From Baffinella frigidus (lineage: Eukaryota; Cryptophyceae; Cryptomonadales; Baffinellaceae): DNA of 12,871 nt. Positions 6,121-12,756 of the stretch are shown piece by piece. Within the stretch, counting starts at the first letter, position 1; the number at the start of each line of letters is the position of its first letter. Location: assembly GCA_026770585.1 (NCBI GenBank), contig MU646639.1, forward strand, positions 87,169-100,039, written 5' to 3'. A model generated the notes under the pieces. It was not told the DNA's origin. It did no database searches and saw nothing but the letters and a program-made list of their open reading frames with translations. A program made the translations under genes and the position numbers.

Positions 6121-6166
6121 TCAGGCTTGTCGGGCGTAGCGGAGATGTGCTGCCCGGCCACCTTGG
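6121..6166 (-). other. Partial third copy of the duplicated block
   Basis: Minus strand KVAGQHISATPDKP matches the first 14 residues of the block at 5946-6074 with one change, preceded again by AAG-GTGGCC. The similarity stops at the edge of a telomere-like stretch. Confidence 0.45.
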
Positions 6167-6184
6167 TGCAATTGGGGCTTGGGG

Positions 6185-6625
6185 GTTGAGGTTTCGAGGT
6201 TCGGTTTGAGAGTTTAGGGTGTGGGGTTCAGGGGTTGGGGTTGGGGTTTAGGGTTAAGGGTTTAGGGTTTAGGGTTTAGGGTTTATGGTTTAGGGTTCAG
6301 GGTTTAGGGTTAAGGGTTGAGGGTTGAGGGTTGAGGGTTTAGGATTTGGGGTTTAGGGTTCAGGGTTTAGGGATGAGGGTTTGGCGTATAGGGTTGAGGG
6401 TTGAGGGTTTAGGGTTAAGGGTTCAGGGTTTAGGGTTTAGGGTTTAGGGTTCAGGGTTTAGGGTTCAGGGTTGAGGGTTTAGGGTTCCGGGTTGAGGGTT
6501 AAGGGTTCAGGGTTTAGGGTTTGGGGTTTAGGGTTTAGGGTTGAGGGTTGAGGGTTGAGGGTTGAGGGTTGTGGGTTGAGGGTTGAGGGTTTAAGGTTCA
6601 GGGTTTGGGGTTTAGGGTTTAGGGA
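6185..6625 (+). repeat. Long telomere-like tract
   Basis: TTTAGGG with runs of TTGAGGG (6316-6333, 6537-6592) and scattered TTCAGGG. One of the cleaner heptamer tracts here. Confidence 0.9.
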
Positions 6626-6635
6626 GGGCGGGCAC

Positions 6636-6678
6636 CTCCTCAATGGGCACCAGCTCCAGCCGGTCGGGTGTCACGTAC
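6636..6678 (-). other. Exon-like block with RYVTPDRL motif
   Basis: On the minus strand a telomere-like tract ends CCCAG (CAG at 6681-6679), followed by GTACGTGACACCCGACC. The frame through the CAG reads RYVTPDRLELVPIEEVPALP, GC-rich at third positions, before telomere-like DNA resumes at about 6626. A GT for the far end exists at 6635-6634 (GAGGAG-GTGCCC). Compare ATPDKPKLAP at 5946-6074. Function unknown. Confidence 0.3.
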
Positions 6679-6679
6679 C

Positions 6680-7104
6680 TGGGTTTGGGGTTTGGGGTTT
6701 AGGATTTAGGGTTTAGGGCTGGGGGGTGAAGGTTTAGGGTTTGGCGTTTCGGATTTGGGGTTGAGGCGGTCGGGTGCCACGCACCTGGTTGAGGGTGCGG
6801 GGTTTAGGGTTTAGGGTTTAGGGTTTAGGGGTTAGGGTTTAGGGGTTAGGTTTCGGGTGGGGCGTGACGTACCTGGGTTTGGAGTGAGGGTTGAGGGTTG
6901 AGGGGTTGGGGTGTAGGGCGTAGGGTGTAGGGTGTAGGGTGTAGGGTGTAGGGTTTGGGGTGTAGGGTTGAGGGTTTGAGGGTTGAGGGTTAGGGTTTGG
7001 AGGTCAGGCGGTGGGGCGTGCCGTACCTGGTTTGGTGTTTAGAGTTGAGGGTTTGGGTTTTCGGGGTGAGGGTTTGGGTTTTAGAGTTTGGGGTTTGAGG
7101 TTTA
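6680..7104 (+). repeat. Telomere-like tract with three further copies of the boundary motif
   Basis: Heptamer DNA is punctuated by related blocks whose minus-strand starts follow CAG at 6787-6785, 6875-6873 and 7029-7027: GTGCGTGGCACCCGACC, GTACGTCACGCCCCACC and GTACGGCACGCCCCACC. Read in one frame they give RCVAPDRL, RYVTPHPK and RYGTPHRL. TGTAGGG dominates 6909-6965. The minus-strand GTAAAC at 7105-7100 marks the right edge after a CTG-repeat-like block. Confidence 0.7.
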
Positions 7105-7210
7105 CACGCAGCAGCAGCGATGGTTGAGGGTTTAGGGTTCAAGAGAAGCAGTTTTGTTGAGAGTGATGTTTCAATTTCATTGGGGGATATGAAGCTGTTT
7201 GGTTGAGAGA

Positions 7211-7227
7211 AATGAAACAGTTTCATT
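7211..7227. repeat. Perfect palindrome AATGAAAC-A-GTTTCATT
   Basis: Eight-base arms around one base, in a 90-bp non-telomeric insert (7141-7231) that also repeats tttcattg-gagatac twice. Confidence 0.65.
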
Positions 7228-7231
7228 GAGA

Positions 7232-7375
7232 GATACGGGTGTAGGGTGTAGGATGTAGGTTGTATGGTGCAGGATGTAGGGTGTAGGGTGTGGGGTGTAG
7301 GGTGTAGGGTGTAGGGTGTAGGGTCTCGGGTGTAGGGTCTCGGGTTCAGGGTGTGGGGTGTAGGGTGTAGAGTAT
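7232..7375 (+). repeat. Telomere-like tract, TGTAGGG variant
   Basis: Nearly all TGTAGGG with a few one-base variants and two GTCTCGG units. It is the most homogeneous variant block in the window. Confidence 0.85.
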
Positions 7376-7377
7376 AC

Positions 7378-7495
7378 CACGAAGGGCTTGCAAAGCGCGC
7401 CTGTCGAAAGCCCAGCCTCGCCCACTGGAGCGCAACCTGCCACCACGGGGAGGAGTTTCAGGTGGAGCATTTTCAGGCAGGGGGGAATTCGCCGG
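7378..7495 (-). other. Exon-like block with strong splice-like flanks
   Basis: Minus strand: cctcaccccgttttcag (CAG at 7498-7496) is a good acceptor with a pyrimidine-rich run; 118 bp later TTCGTG is followed by GTATAC (7377-7372) and then telomere-like C-rich repeats. In the frame ending in phase 0 it gives RRIPPCLKMLHLKLLPVVAG then CAPVGEAGLSTGALCKPFV, moderately GC-rich at third positions. No family recognised. It lies between the GNAT-like exon and the other minus-strand blocks, so it could be a downstream exon of that gene, which is conjecture. Confidence 0.35.
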
Positions 7496-7548
7496 CTGAA
7501 AACGGGGTGAGGACGACCGGGGGGTGTCCAGACGGGGGGGTGTCCTAG

Positions 7549-7660
7549 CTCTGTCTCAGTCTATTTTCTGGTCTCGCTAATTTGGTGCGCCCGGGCTCGT
7601 CCCCGCTCCGAAGTTGACGGATGTGTACCGCAAATCCAGCGTGTCAACTTGAGGATAGCC
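7549..7660. mobile_element. Dispersed repeat, family III copy 2
   Basis: Aligns over its length with 5494-5604, sharing aatttggtg, gaagttgacggat, taccgca and gtcaacttgag, with many substitutions. It stops 20 bp before a family II element (7681). Confidence 0.6.
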
Positions 7661-7680
7661 GGTCAGCACGGAGAGGTCTA

Positions 7681-7865
7681 ATCCAGGGACATGTTTAATT
7701 TAAAAGGAAATGGGTCCCTATTTGTTCATAGGAGTTCGACGAAGGTCAATTAGGGGCCTAAGTAAATTCAATTAGGGACATCAGTAAATCTAATTAGGGA
7801 CACCCTGAGTAATTTCAATTAGGTTTGATAGGCCATTTTCTTTCAAATGAAACATGCTCCTGGAT
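7681..7865. mobile_element. Miniature inverted-repeat element, family II copy B
   Basis: Arms 7681-7716 and 7831-7865 are inverted repeats (atccagggacatgttt on the left, complement of aaacatgctcctggat on the right). The left arm is nearly the same as that of 5070-5103. The 185-bp element is longer than copy A because of about four internal units of aattagggaca with agtaaatt (7746-7826). No gene. Confidence 0.7.
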
Positions 7866-7923
7866 GAGCTCAGGCGCGGGGGCAGCCGATATCTGGCGTG
7901 CGGGGTTGGGGAGGGCGCTACCT

Positions 7924-8040
7924 CCTAGCTCTGCCTCACACGGGTTAACCGTCAACTTTTCTCAATTTGACATGTTGGGTGTGCGGTACAAACCCGTCAA
8001 CTTCTGGGCGGAACGCGTCATCTTTTGGGCGGAAAAACAG
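7924..8040. mobile_element. Dispersed repeat, family III copy 3 (rearranged)
   Basis: Starts cctagctctgcctca in the same direction as 7544-7558, but from 7950 the rest is in the opposite direction: the complement of 7950-8010 gives agttgacgggtttgtaccgc and aacatgtcaaattgag, as in copies 1 and 2. Next to it is a 21-bp duplication (ccgcccaNaagNtgacg on the minus strand, 7996-8036). This DNA begins just past the putative donor of the GNAT-like exon, so it would be intronic. Confidence 0.55.
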
Positions 8041-8065
8041 TGAGCATAAATAGACTGGGACAGAC

Positions 8066-8839
8066 CTTGCGCTGGGCGGCCGCACGCTCGGCTAGGAATA
8101 GCTGAAAGAGCGCGCGCCCCTCCTCGGTCTCCTCCTCGTGCCCTTCCGCGCGCGCATGCTCCTCCTCGGCGTTCTCCGCCCCAGGTTGGAGCACCGCGAT
8201 CGTCCACCCGGCGTGGACGTACTCGCGCTCGGGCTTGCGCGTGGCGGCGGGGCGCACGGTGGCCTCGGGGGCGGTATCCGTGGGCGGCTGGCTGGCGGGG
8301 GACGCCTGGGCGCGCTCCTGTCGCTCGTGGGCGTCGCGGATGTTGAGCCACTCGAGGAGAGCTTTGATGCAGCGCACGCGCAAGTCGCCGCGGCGGTGCG
8401 CCTCGTCGATGGCGATCTGCTCGATGTGGAGGAAGCCCCCCCTCGACGCCCCGGAATCCTCCCGGGCGGTGAGCCCGTCGAGGTCCCTGTAGCGGAGCGT
8501 GCCGTCGTCGTTGCAGAAGGTGGCCCCGACCTCACCCAGCTCCGCTGCTTCGCCATCAGCGAGCTGGTGGAACTCCCGGAAGGAGCGGTCAGTCACGCGG
8601 CCATTGAGGTATCCTACCGGCTGGTCGCCGTGCAAGATCGTGACAAGGATGGTCACGACCGACTCGTACTCGTAGTGCTTGCCGAGCGTGATCCTGAACC
8701 GGTACGGCGCCGTGTCGGCCAGCGTCTCCTCGCAGAGGATGCCCTCATCGTCGCTGCCATCGCTGTCCATCTCGCTCCTTGGAGGTGTCGGTGGGGCGGA
8801 CCCCAACCGGAGTGGTCCGGCTGGGGTCGAGCTGGCCAT
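8066..8839 (-). CDS. GNAT acetyltransferase-like protein, first exon (258 residues)
   Basis: Probable member of the GNAT (Gcn5-related N-acetyltransferase) fold; substrate unknown. The start is the ATG at 8839 (gagATGG, good context); upstream in-frame codons contain no earlier ATG before a TTG at 8872. Residues 1-40 are Ser/Pro/Asp-rich and likely disordered. Residues 46-83 look like the first strands (YRFRITLG, VVTILVTILH, PVGYLNGRV). Residues 137-165, HIEQIAIDEAHRRGDLRVRC, resemble GNAT motif A, with RRGDLR where the acetyl-CoA loop usually reads R/Q-x-x-G-x-G/A. Residues 211-220, GWTIAVLQPG, resemble the later strand. Residues 168-209 and 222-243 are charged insertions. Third codon positions are GC-rich up to 8066, where CAAG-GTCTGT fits a splice donor; the frame itself runs on to a stop at 8018, but through repeat-family DNA. 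The GNAT C-terminal strand is missing, so a further exon is expected. Family call moderate, exon end inferred. Confidence 0.7.
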
Positions 8840-9235
8840 CTCTCCTTCGCTGCGTACCAAAGCTGCCTCCAACGCCGGCGGCCGCTACGTGAGCTCCTTC
8901 GGCCGCCCCCGCCCCCAACGTTTCCCCCTCCAATCAAGAACAAGAAAGAGATCAGCTAGACTTGACAAAAGTCAAGGCAGCTAGGCACCAAGGTTCCGCG
9001 TAGGAAATTCGGCGGAGGGCGAAGACCGACAGGTTTGAGCCGATATTAAACAGCGATCGCGGGCGCGTGGACACCCTGGGGACGATGGGGTCGAGAACAC
9101 CCCCAAACGCCTGCCCCGAGAGGAATTTTCCGATTGTGCTACCTAAAGTCAACATGACCACTTTGGTAAGTTGAAAGATCGTCAACTTACATCAAATAAG
9201 TTCGTAAGTTGATTACTATCAACTTTCCAAATTAG
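8840..9235. promoter_or_regulatory. Intergenic region with three GTTGA/TCAAC hairpins
   Basis: Lies upstream of the minus-strand GNAT-like exon and of coding-like blocks on +, so it may hold divergent promoters; no TATA box or other core element was convincing. Hairpins: CTTGAC-AAAA-GTCAAG at 8961-8976, GTAAGTTGA / TCAACTTAC at 9166-9174 and 9182-9190, and AAGTTGAT-TACT-ATCAACTT at 9206-9225. All share GTTGA/TCAAC, also seen at the family III palindrome (5582-5622). Confidence 0.4.
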
Positions 9236-9409
9236 GAATGTCCGCCGGACTCCGTCCGAGGGCGTCAGCAGCGGACGGGCCAGCGCCGCCACGCAGCAGA
9301 CGGGCGCCGTCCCTGCGAAGGCGTCCGGCGCTGCCCGGGTTTCTCTTGCTTCCCGCCCGCCCCCCCACCCGCGAGAAGACTTCAAAATCCTTTGTTCGCA
9401 CAAGGGGTA
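9236..9409. other. GC-rich coding-like block, strand uncertain
   Basis: After an AG at 9234-9235, the + strand frame gives VRRTPSEGVSSGRASAATQQ then TGAVPAKASGAARVSLASRP, GC-rich at third positions, ending in a stop near 9413. The minus strand is also open with a plausible frame (RAAPDAFAGTAPVCCVAAL). No domain on either. It could be the 5' part of a + strand gene continuing to 10150. Confidence 0.25.
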
Positions 9410-9493
9410 TTTTTAGAAAATACCTCTTCGTTCGTAGATGATCAAGCCCTCATAAAAACCAGGAAGCCAGGCATCGAAAGATCTTTAGCAAGC

Positions 9494-9713
9494 TCCACGC
9501 GAACACTCCCATCACCCACCACCACCCGAACACCCCCTCACCAACCCTCGCTCGTGTCCTGGCACCGGGGGAGGAAAGGACGGCATCGAGGCCAGCGCTG
9601 GGTCGATCCTAGCTGCAACCGACTTTCGGTGCACCGCCCTGCACCTCGCGCCAGCTTCGTTCGTCTCGCGCCCAGCCGCGCACCATGGGCGGAGGCTGGG
9701 GATCGAGTGAGGT
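9494..9713 (+). other. Coding-like block (GTGGGKDGIEASAG frame)
   Basis: The frame is open from after a TAG at about 9489 to a TGA near 9709. Its middle reads GTGGGKDGIEASAGSILAAT then DFRCTALHLAPASFVSRPAA. CTALHLA faintly recalls an ankyrin-repeat TALHLA core, but only one partial motif is seen. Another + frame with an ATG at 9392 is open through to 9817 but reads as Arg/Pro-rich, out-of-frame-like sequence. Exon limits are not defined. Confidence 0.25.
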
Positions 9714-9865
9714 TGCTCCTTCGGAGAGCTTCGCGGGCTGATGAGATCCCCGCCGGCCTCTCACCCCGCCTTGTTTGGCCCTGCTCTCGCTTCACACGTG
9801 GGCGCCCTCCAACCTGAGCAGACATCGAAGCTCCGGTGGTAACCCTGCCGCAACCCTGTCGGCAG

Positions 9866-10097
9866 GTACGCTCACACGGCCATCAGGCATACGCTGCCCA
9901 TCCTCGAACTCCTCCGCTACCTCCTAGACGTCTTCGTCGCACTCCTCTCCGTCATCCTCCCCATCCCGCTCCTCCCCGGCTGGCTGCGACTCAGCGCGCT
10001 CCTCAACACCCACGACGACGCCGGCGCCGCGTCCGCCGCCCTCCTCGCCGCGTCCCTCCTCCTCCCCGCCGCGCTGCTCCTCGCATGCCCCACCCAG
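9866..10097 (+). CDS. Putative exon encoding two hydrophobic segments
   Basis: The frame starts after TCGGCAG (AG at 9864-9865) and ends at CCCAG before GTATCG: 232 bp, one base plus 77 codons. Nearly every third position is G or C. It encodes YAHTAIRHTLPILELLRYLL, then a hydrophobic stretch LDVFVALLSVILPIPLLPGW, a polar link (SALLNTHDDAGAAS) and a second stretch ALLAASLLLPAALLLACPTQ, as in a two-pass membrane protein. It has no internal ATG at its start, so it needs an upstream exon. Caution: the C-rich end is also a good pyrimidine tract before an acceptor at 10097, and the minus strand is open as a Glu-rich frame. Family not recognised. Confidence 0.4.
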
Positions 10098-10150
10098 GTA
10101 TCGAGGACTTCTTGCGGCGGGCCCGCTTCGACTGCGCCGCTGCCGCGTGA
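10098..10150 (+). CDS. Putative terminal exon, GIEDFLRRARFD frame
   Basis: After CCCAG at 10093-10097, the frame GIEDFLRRARFDCAAAA ends at TGA 10148-10150 with GC-rich third positions. It is shifted relative to the hydrophobic frame of 9866-10097, so either CAG at 10097 is an acceptor for a separate exon, or a frameshift lies between them. It can also be read from an ATG at 10085. Confidence 0.3.
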
Positions 10151-10356
10151 GCGTCGGCGGGGAGAGAGAAGTGTGTAATATGTGAGCAGATGAGTGAGCG
10201 AGATGTGAGCAGAGAGGGAGGACGGTTTGGACTGACAAGTGCGCGGGTGGGACCGGGACTGATGTGAGCGTCGGAGCTCCTGGTGCTCAGGAGTGTAGTC
10301 TGGGGCAAACGTAAGAGCCTCCGTGCGAGTGAATGCACGCTGGCCGTGTTGATATG

Positions 10357-10362
10357 AATAAA
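10357..10362 (+). promoter_or_regulatory. AATAAA, possible polyadenylation signal
   Basis: Lies 207 bp after the TGA at 10150 on the same strand and just before a telomere-like tract. Polyadenylation signals vary among protists, so this is a weak call. Confidence 0.25.
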
Positions 10363-10374
10363 ATGTAAAAGGGA

Positions 10375-10422
10375 ACCTCGAACCCGGAACCGTAAATCCG
10401 AAACCCGAAACCCCACACCCGG
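10375..10422 (-). repeat. Short telomere-like tract in reverse orientation
   Basis: Reads as aacccggaacc, aatccgaaacccgaaacccc on +, so the G-rich strand is on minus, opposite to all tracts at 1-7375. TTTCGGG variants dominate. Confidence 0.6.
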
Positions 10423-10682
10423 AGATTTGCGGTTGTGCGTCTGTCTCCCTCCGTACACGTAAACGTGTAGAGTGCCCATGACCTCTCTATACGTCCTGCT
10501 GGGGGGGGTCTCGCTCATGGGATGTAAGTGGAGACAAGCGCTCGTAAGTGGCCTTTCCAGGAGAGGCAAGCCACAGAGTGGATTTGAAACGGAGGGTGTC
10601 TCAAATGTGAGAAACTGGTACAGGGATACCTCGTCCTTGCGTGTGTGTCGGTCGGTCGGCGTGTTTTTAATTAGTGCCAGAG
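10423..10682. other. Stretch without recognised feature
   Basis: Unique DNA, GC-neutral, with short open frames on both strands and no codon bias, domain or repeat that I could support. Confidence 0.4.
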
Positions 10683-10714
10683 GGTTGACTCAATCTCGAG
10701 TTAGATAGTCAACC
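10683..10714. repeat. Hairpin GGTTGACT / AGTCAACC
   Basis: Arms 10683-10690 and 10707-10714, with a shorter inner pair ATCT / AGAT in the loop. The GTTGAC core matches the hairpins at 8961-9225. Confidence 0.6.
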
Positions 10715-10723
10715 AGCTTAAGG

Positions 10724-11256
10724 CCCATTTCTCACAGAATTCTATTCCGGAATAAACGGGATTACGGCAAAAACGGCGATTTTGGGCTTCCTGCCATCCC
10801 AATTCCAGGAATGCTGGAATTGACGGGATTGACAGAATTAAGTGGCACGGGTATGAACAAAATTGAAAACCTGTCACAGGTTATGGGCTCGAAGAATCTA
10901 GAAAAGCACAAAGGGCAAAAAGGAAAGCAAAAAGGGCAAAAAAGGAGAGTGGCGCGGGTGAAAAAGCGGTTCTTCTTTTTGTCAAAAGCCGATTCACACA
11001 CGATTCGGTCGATCTATTTTTCATGTTTCCCTATCGAAGCCATGATCTTTTGGGCGAAAGGTCCATAACCTGGACTCCTACGGCCGACAGTCCCGTTTTC
11101 TTCGTTTTCTCCGGAATGCAGCTTTCCGACTCCGAAATCGCTTCAAACATTTTTTCATTAAAGGGCTTTACAAACGCCTTCGTTTACACGTGTGTTGTGA
11201 AATTTGTACCCGGAATTAGTTGCCGACTATATGAAAATTGCCCTGTGAGAAATGGG
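10724..11256. mobile_element. Possible inverted-repeat-flanked element
   Basis: A perfect 14-base inverted repeat, CCCATTTCTCACAG at 10724-10737 and its complement at 11243-11256, brackets 533 bp. Inside are hairpins AATTCCAG-GAATG-CTGGAATT (10800-10820) and AACCTG-TCA-CAGGTT (10868-10882) and a purine-rich run at about 10900-10950. No target duplication or transposase is seen. A 123-residue open frame (11023-11394) crosses the right end; it lacks the GC-rich third positions of the other coding blocks and is not called as a gene. Confidence 0.35.
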
Positions 11257-11393
11257 ACTAAATTTAAGAACACGCAGGGGTCGAATCTGTTTTGTATTTT
11301 CAAAGTAACAGGTTCGTGTAGGCGAGGTACATGTATCCCTGTAGGCCCTTCTTTTCTTGTAACGGGGATCACCCAGCGACGCTTTCCATACTA

Positions 11394-11456
11394 GTACAAC
11401 TCTCTCCTGTGTCTCGAGAATGCGGGAGAGCCCCCAATTTGAACCCAACGTTGTAC
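11394..11456. repeat. Two-part nested hairpin
   Basis: Outer arms GTACAAC (11394-11400) and GTTGTAC (11450-11456); inner arms CTCTCC (11402-11407) and its complement within GGGAGAG (11424-11430). Confidence 0.5.
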
Positions 11457-11627
11457 AAATGTGCAGTATTTTTTGTGGTGTTGGTCACATTCCTCAAAGA
11501 ATTTCTGTGAGCTATTTACTCTCCTGGTCTCTCCTGGTACAAATTAGGTGCTAGGTTGGTGAAGGAGGCGCCTGGGTGTTGTTGTTGCTGCAAGGCTGCT
11601 CTGGAGGAAAAGCGATCACGCGTCCTT

Positions 11628-11665
11628 CATCTGACCCTCTACCACACATCTGACCCTCTACCACA
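11628..11665 (+). repeat. Perfect 19-bp tandem duplication
   Basis: Two identical adjacent copies of catctgaccctctaccaca. Surrounding DNA (11457-12225) is AT-richer and unique, with no gene, RNA or other repeat that I could support. Confidence 0.9.
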
Positions 11666-12225
11666 CGGTTTCTTCAAAAGTCAACTTGCCCCGACGCAAT
11701 TAACTGTAAGGCCTTGTGAGGTACAAATTTGGTCACGTTTCTATGAGAATCTGGCCCCGAAACCTTCGCAGTCCACCAAGTGGAATTCTTCAACTGACGC
11801 CCGCTAATGTATGGCACACAAAAAAAGGCGGAAGACAGTTGGTGTCCAAAAAATGTGCTGGTGCTTGAAGTTGGTTTTTGAAAGGATGGGCTGAAGGCGT
11901 TTGTTTAGTGGGAGCAAGTGAGCGAATCTCAAGCTAATATCGAAAAATTAGTGAATAAGTTTTTTTTTAATAAAAGGTTGAATAGGATAAATTAGTTACG
12001 GCTCAGTATATTTGATGAGGCCTCCTCATTAAATGAAAACGCAAAACGCTAATCAGGAAACAGATTCAGTTACCTTCTGGAATGAAGGCAAAGCTCGCGT
12101 TCTGTGGATCACTCTTTACACGGTTTTGCCAAGTGCGACTACGAAAAGGCGAAGTGTGCGGGATCGAATCAATCGTAAAGATCCTCAAGGCTCGAATTAA
12201 AAGGGGCAGAATCAATCCTAAAGGT

Positions 12226-12261
12226 CGTAAGGGCTAAAGCTCACGTAAGGGCTCAAGCTCA
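12226..12261 (+). repeat. 18-bp tandem duplication
   Basis: cgtaagggctaaagctca at 12226-12243 is followed by a copy with one change at 12244-12261. A looser repeat, gaatcaatc-taaag, lies just upstream (about 12161 and 12209). Confidence 0.85.
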
Positions 12262-12465
12262 TCTCCCTTGTTTTCTTTGTAAAAAAACACGCATTAATTC
12301 GGATCGCGACATTCAGGATCTTTAGGGTTGATCGATTCCAAACACAACTGCCATATTTTAAGCACAACTGACTACCGGATACGATCCAAAATCTCAAACT
12401 CTGAACTGCAGGGCCAACTTCAAGGGACCTATAGGGGTCGCTCATAAGAATGCGCCCCCCCCCCA

Positions 12466-12511
12466 TAGGACCACTATAGGGCCCTAGGCATTGGCCTACA
12501 GTAGGGTCCTA
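12466..12511. repeat. Imperfect inverted repeat TAGGACC / GGTCCTA
   Basis: Perfect outer 7 bp (12466-12472, 12505-12511) with further partial pairing inwards, next to a run of ten C at 12455-12464. From 12262 to 12454 and 12512 to 12698 no gene was recognised. Confidence 0.5.
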
Positions 12512-12698
12512 GGAGGAGGCAGTTATTAAAGAGCGAGGTATCCCTGTACACAAGGTGCACATGATCGCGTCCAGGGTCACAGGCAGGGAGAGGGGTGTGC
12601 CAGTCATAGTTACCCCAGGATGAGACACAATTACCAGGGTTGGTGGGTGGCTTTCCCTAGAAGAATGGTTGCTTACACTCGGGACTCTACGAAGAACC

Positions 12699-12756
12699 GC
12701 AGCCCCGAAAATCCGGTGTTGCGTGACCAACAATTGCTGACTTTTGGCGTGTTTCC
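12699..12756. repeat. Dispersed repeat, family IV copy 2 (compact)
   Basis: Starts cagccccg, then atccggtgt, and ends with 24 bases identical to 2603-2626 (12733-12756). On the minus strand the shared end reads RKHAKSQQ in both copies, a possible remnant of coding sequence or a coincidence of an open frame. Confidence 0.6.

Noticed and set aside
8138-8959. Open frame of 273 codons on + overlapping the GNAT-like exon
   Set aside because: It is the antisense of GC-rich coding DNA, shows no domain, and the minus frame has the GNAT-like motif and better composition.
9392-9817. Open frame of about 141 codons on +
   Set aside because: Arg/Pro/Ser-rich reading typical of an out-of-frame GC-rich region; a different + frame within it (GTGGGKDGIEASAG) looks more protein-like.
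10003-10569. Long open frame on minus
   Set aside because: Its C-terminal part is Arg/Gly-rich antisense of the hydrophobic + exon, and its middle crosses the telomere-like tract.
11023-11394. Open frame of 123 codons on +
   Set aside because: No domain and no GC bias at third positions unlike other coding blocks here; it crosses the end of an inverted-repeat-bounded segment.
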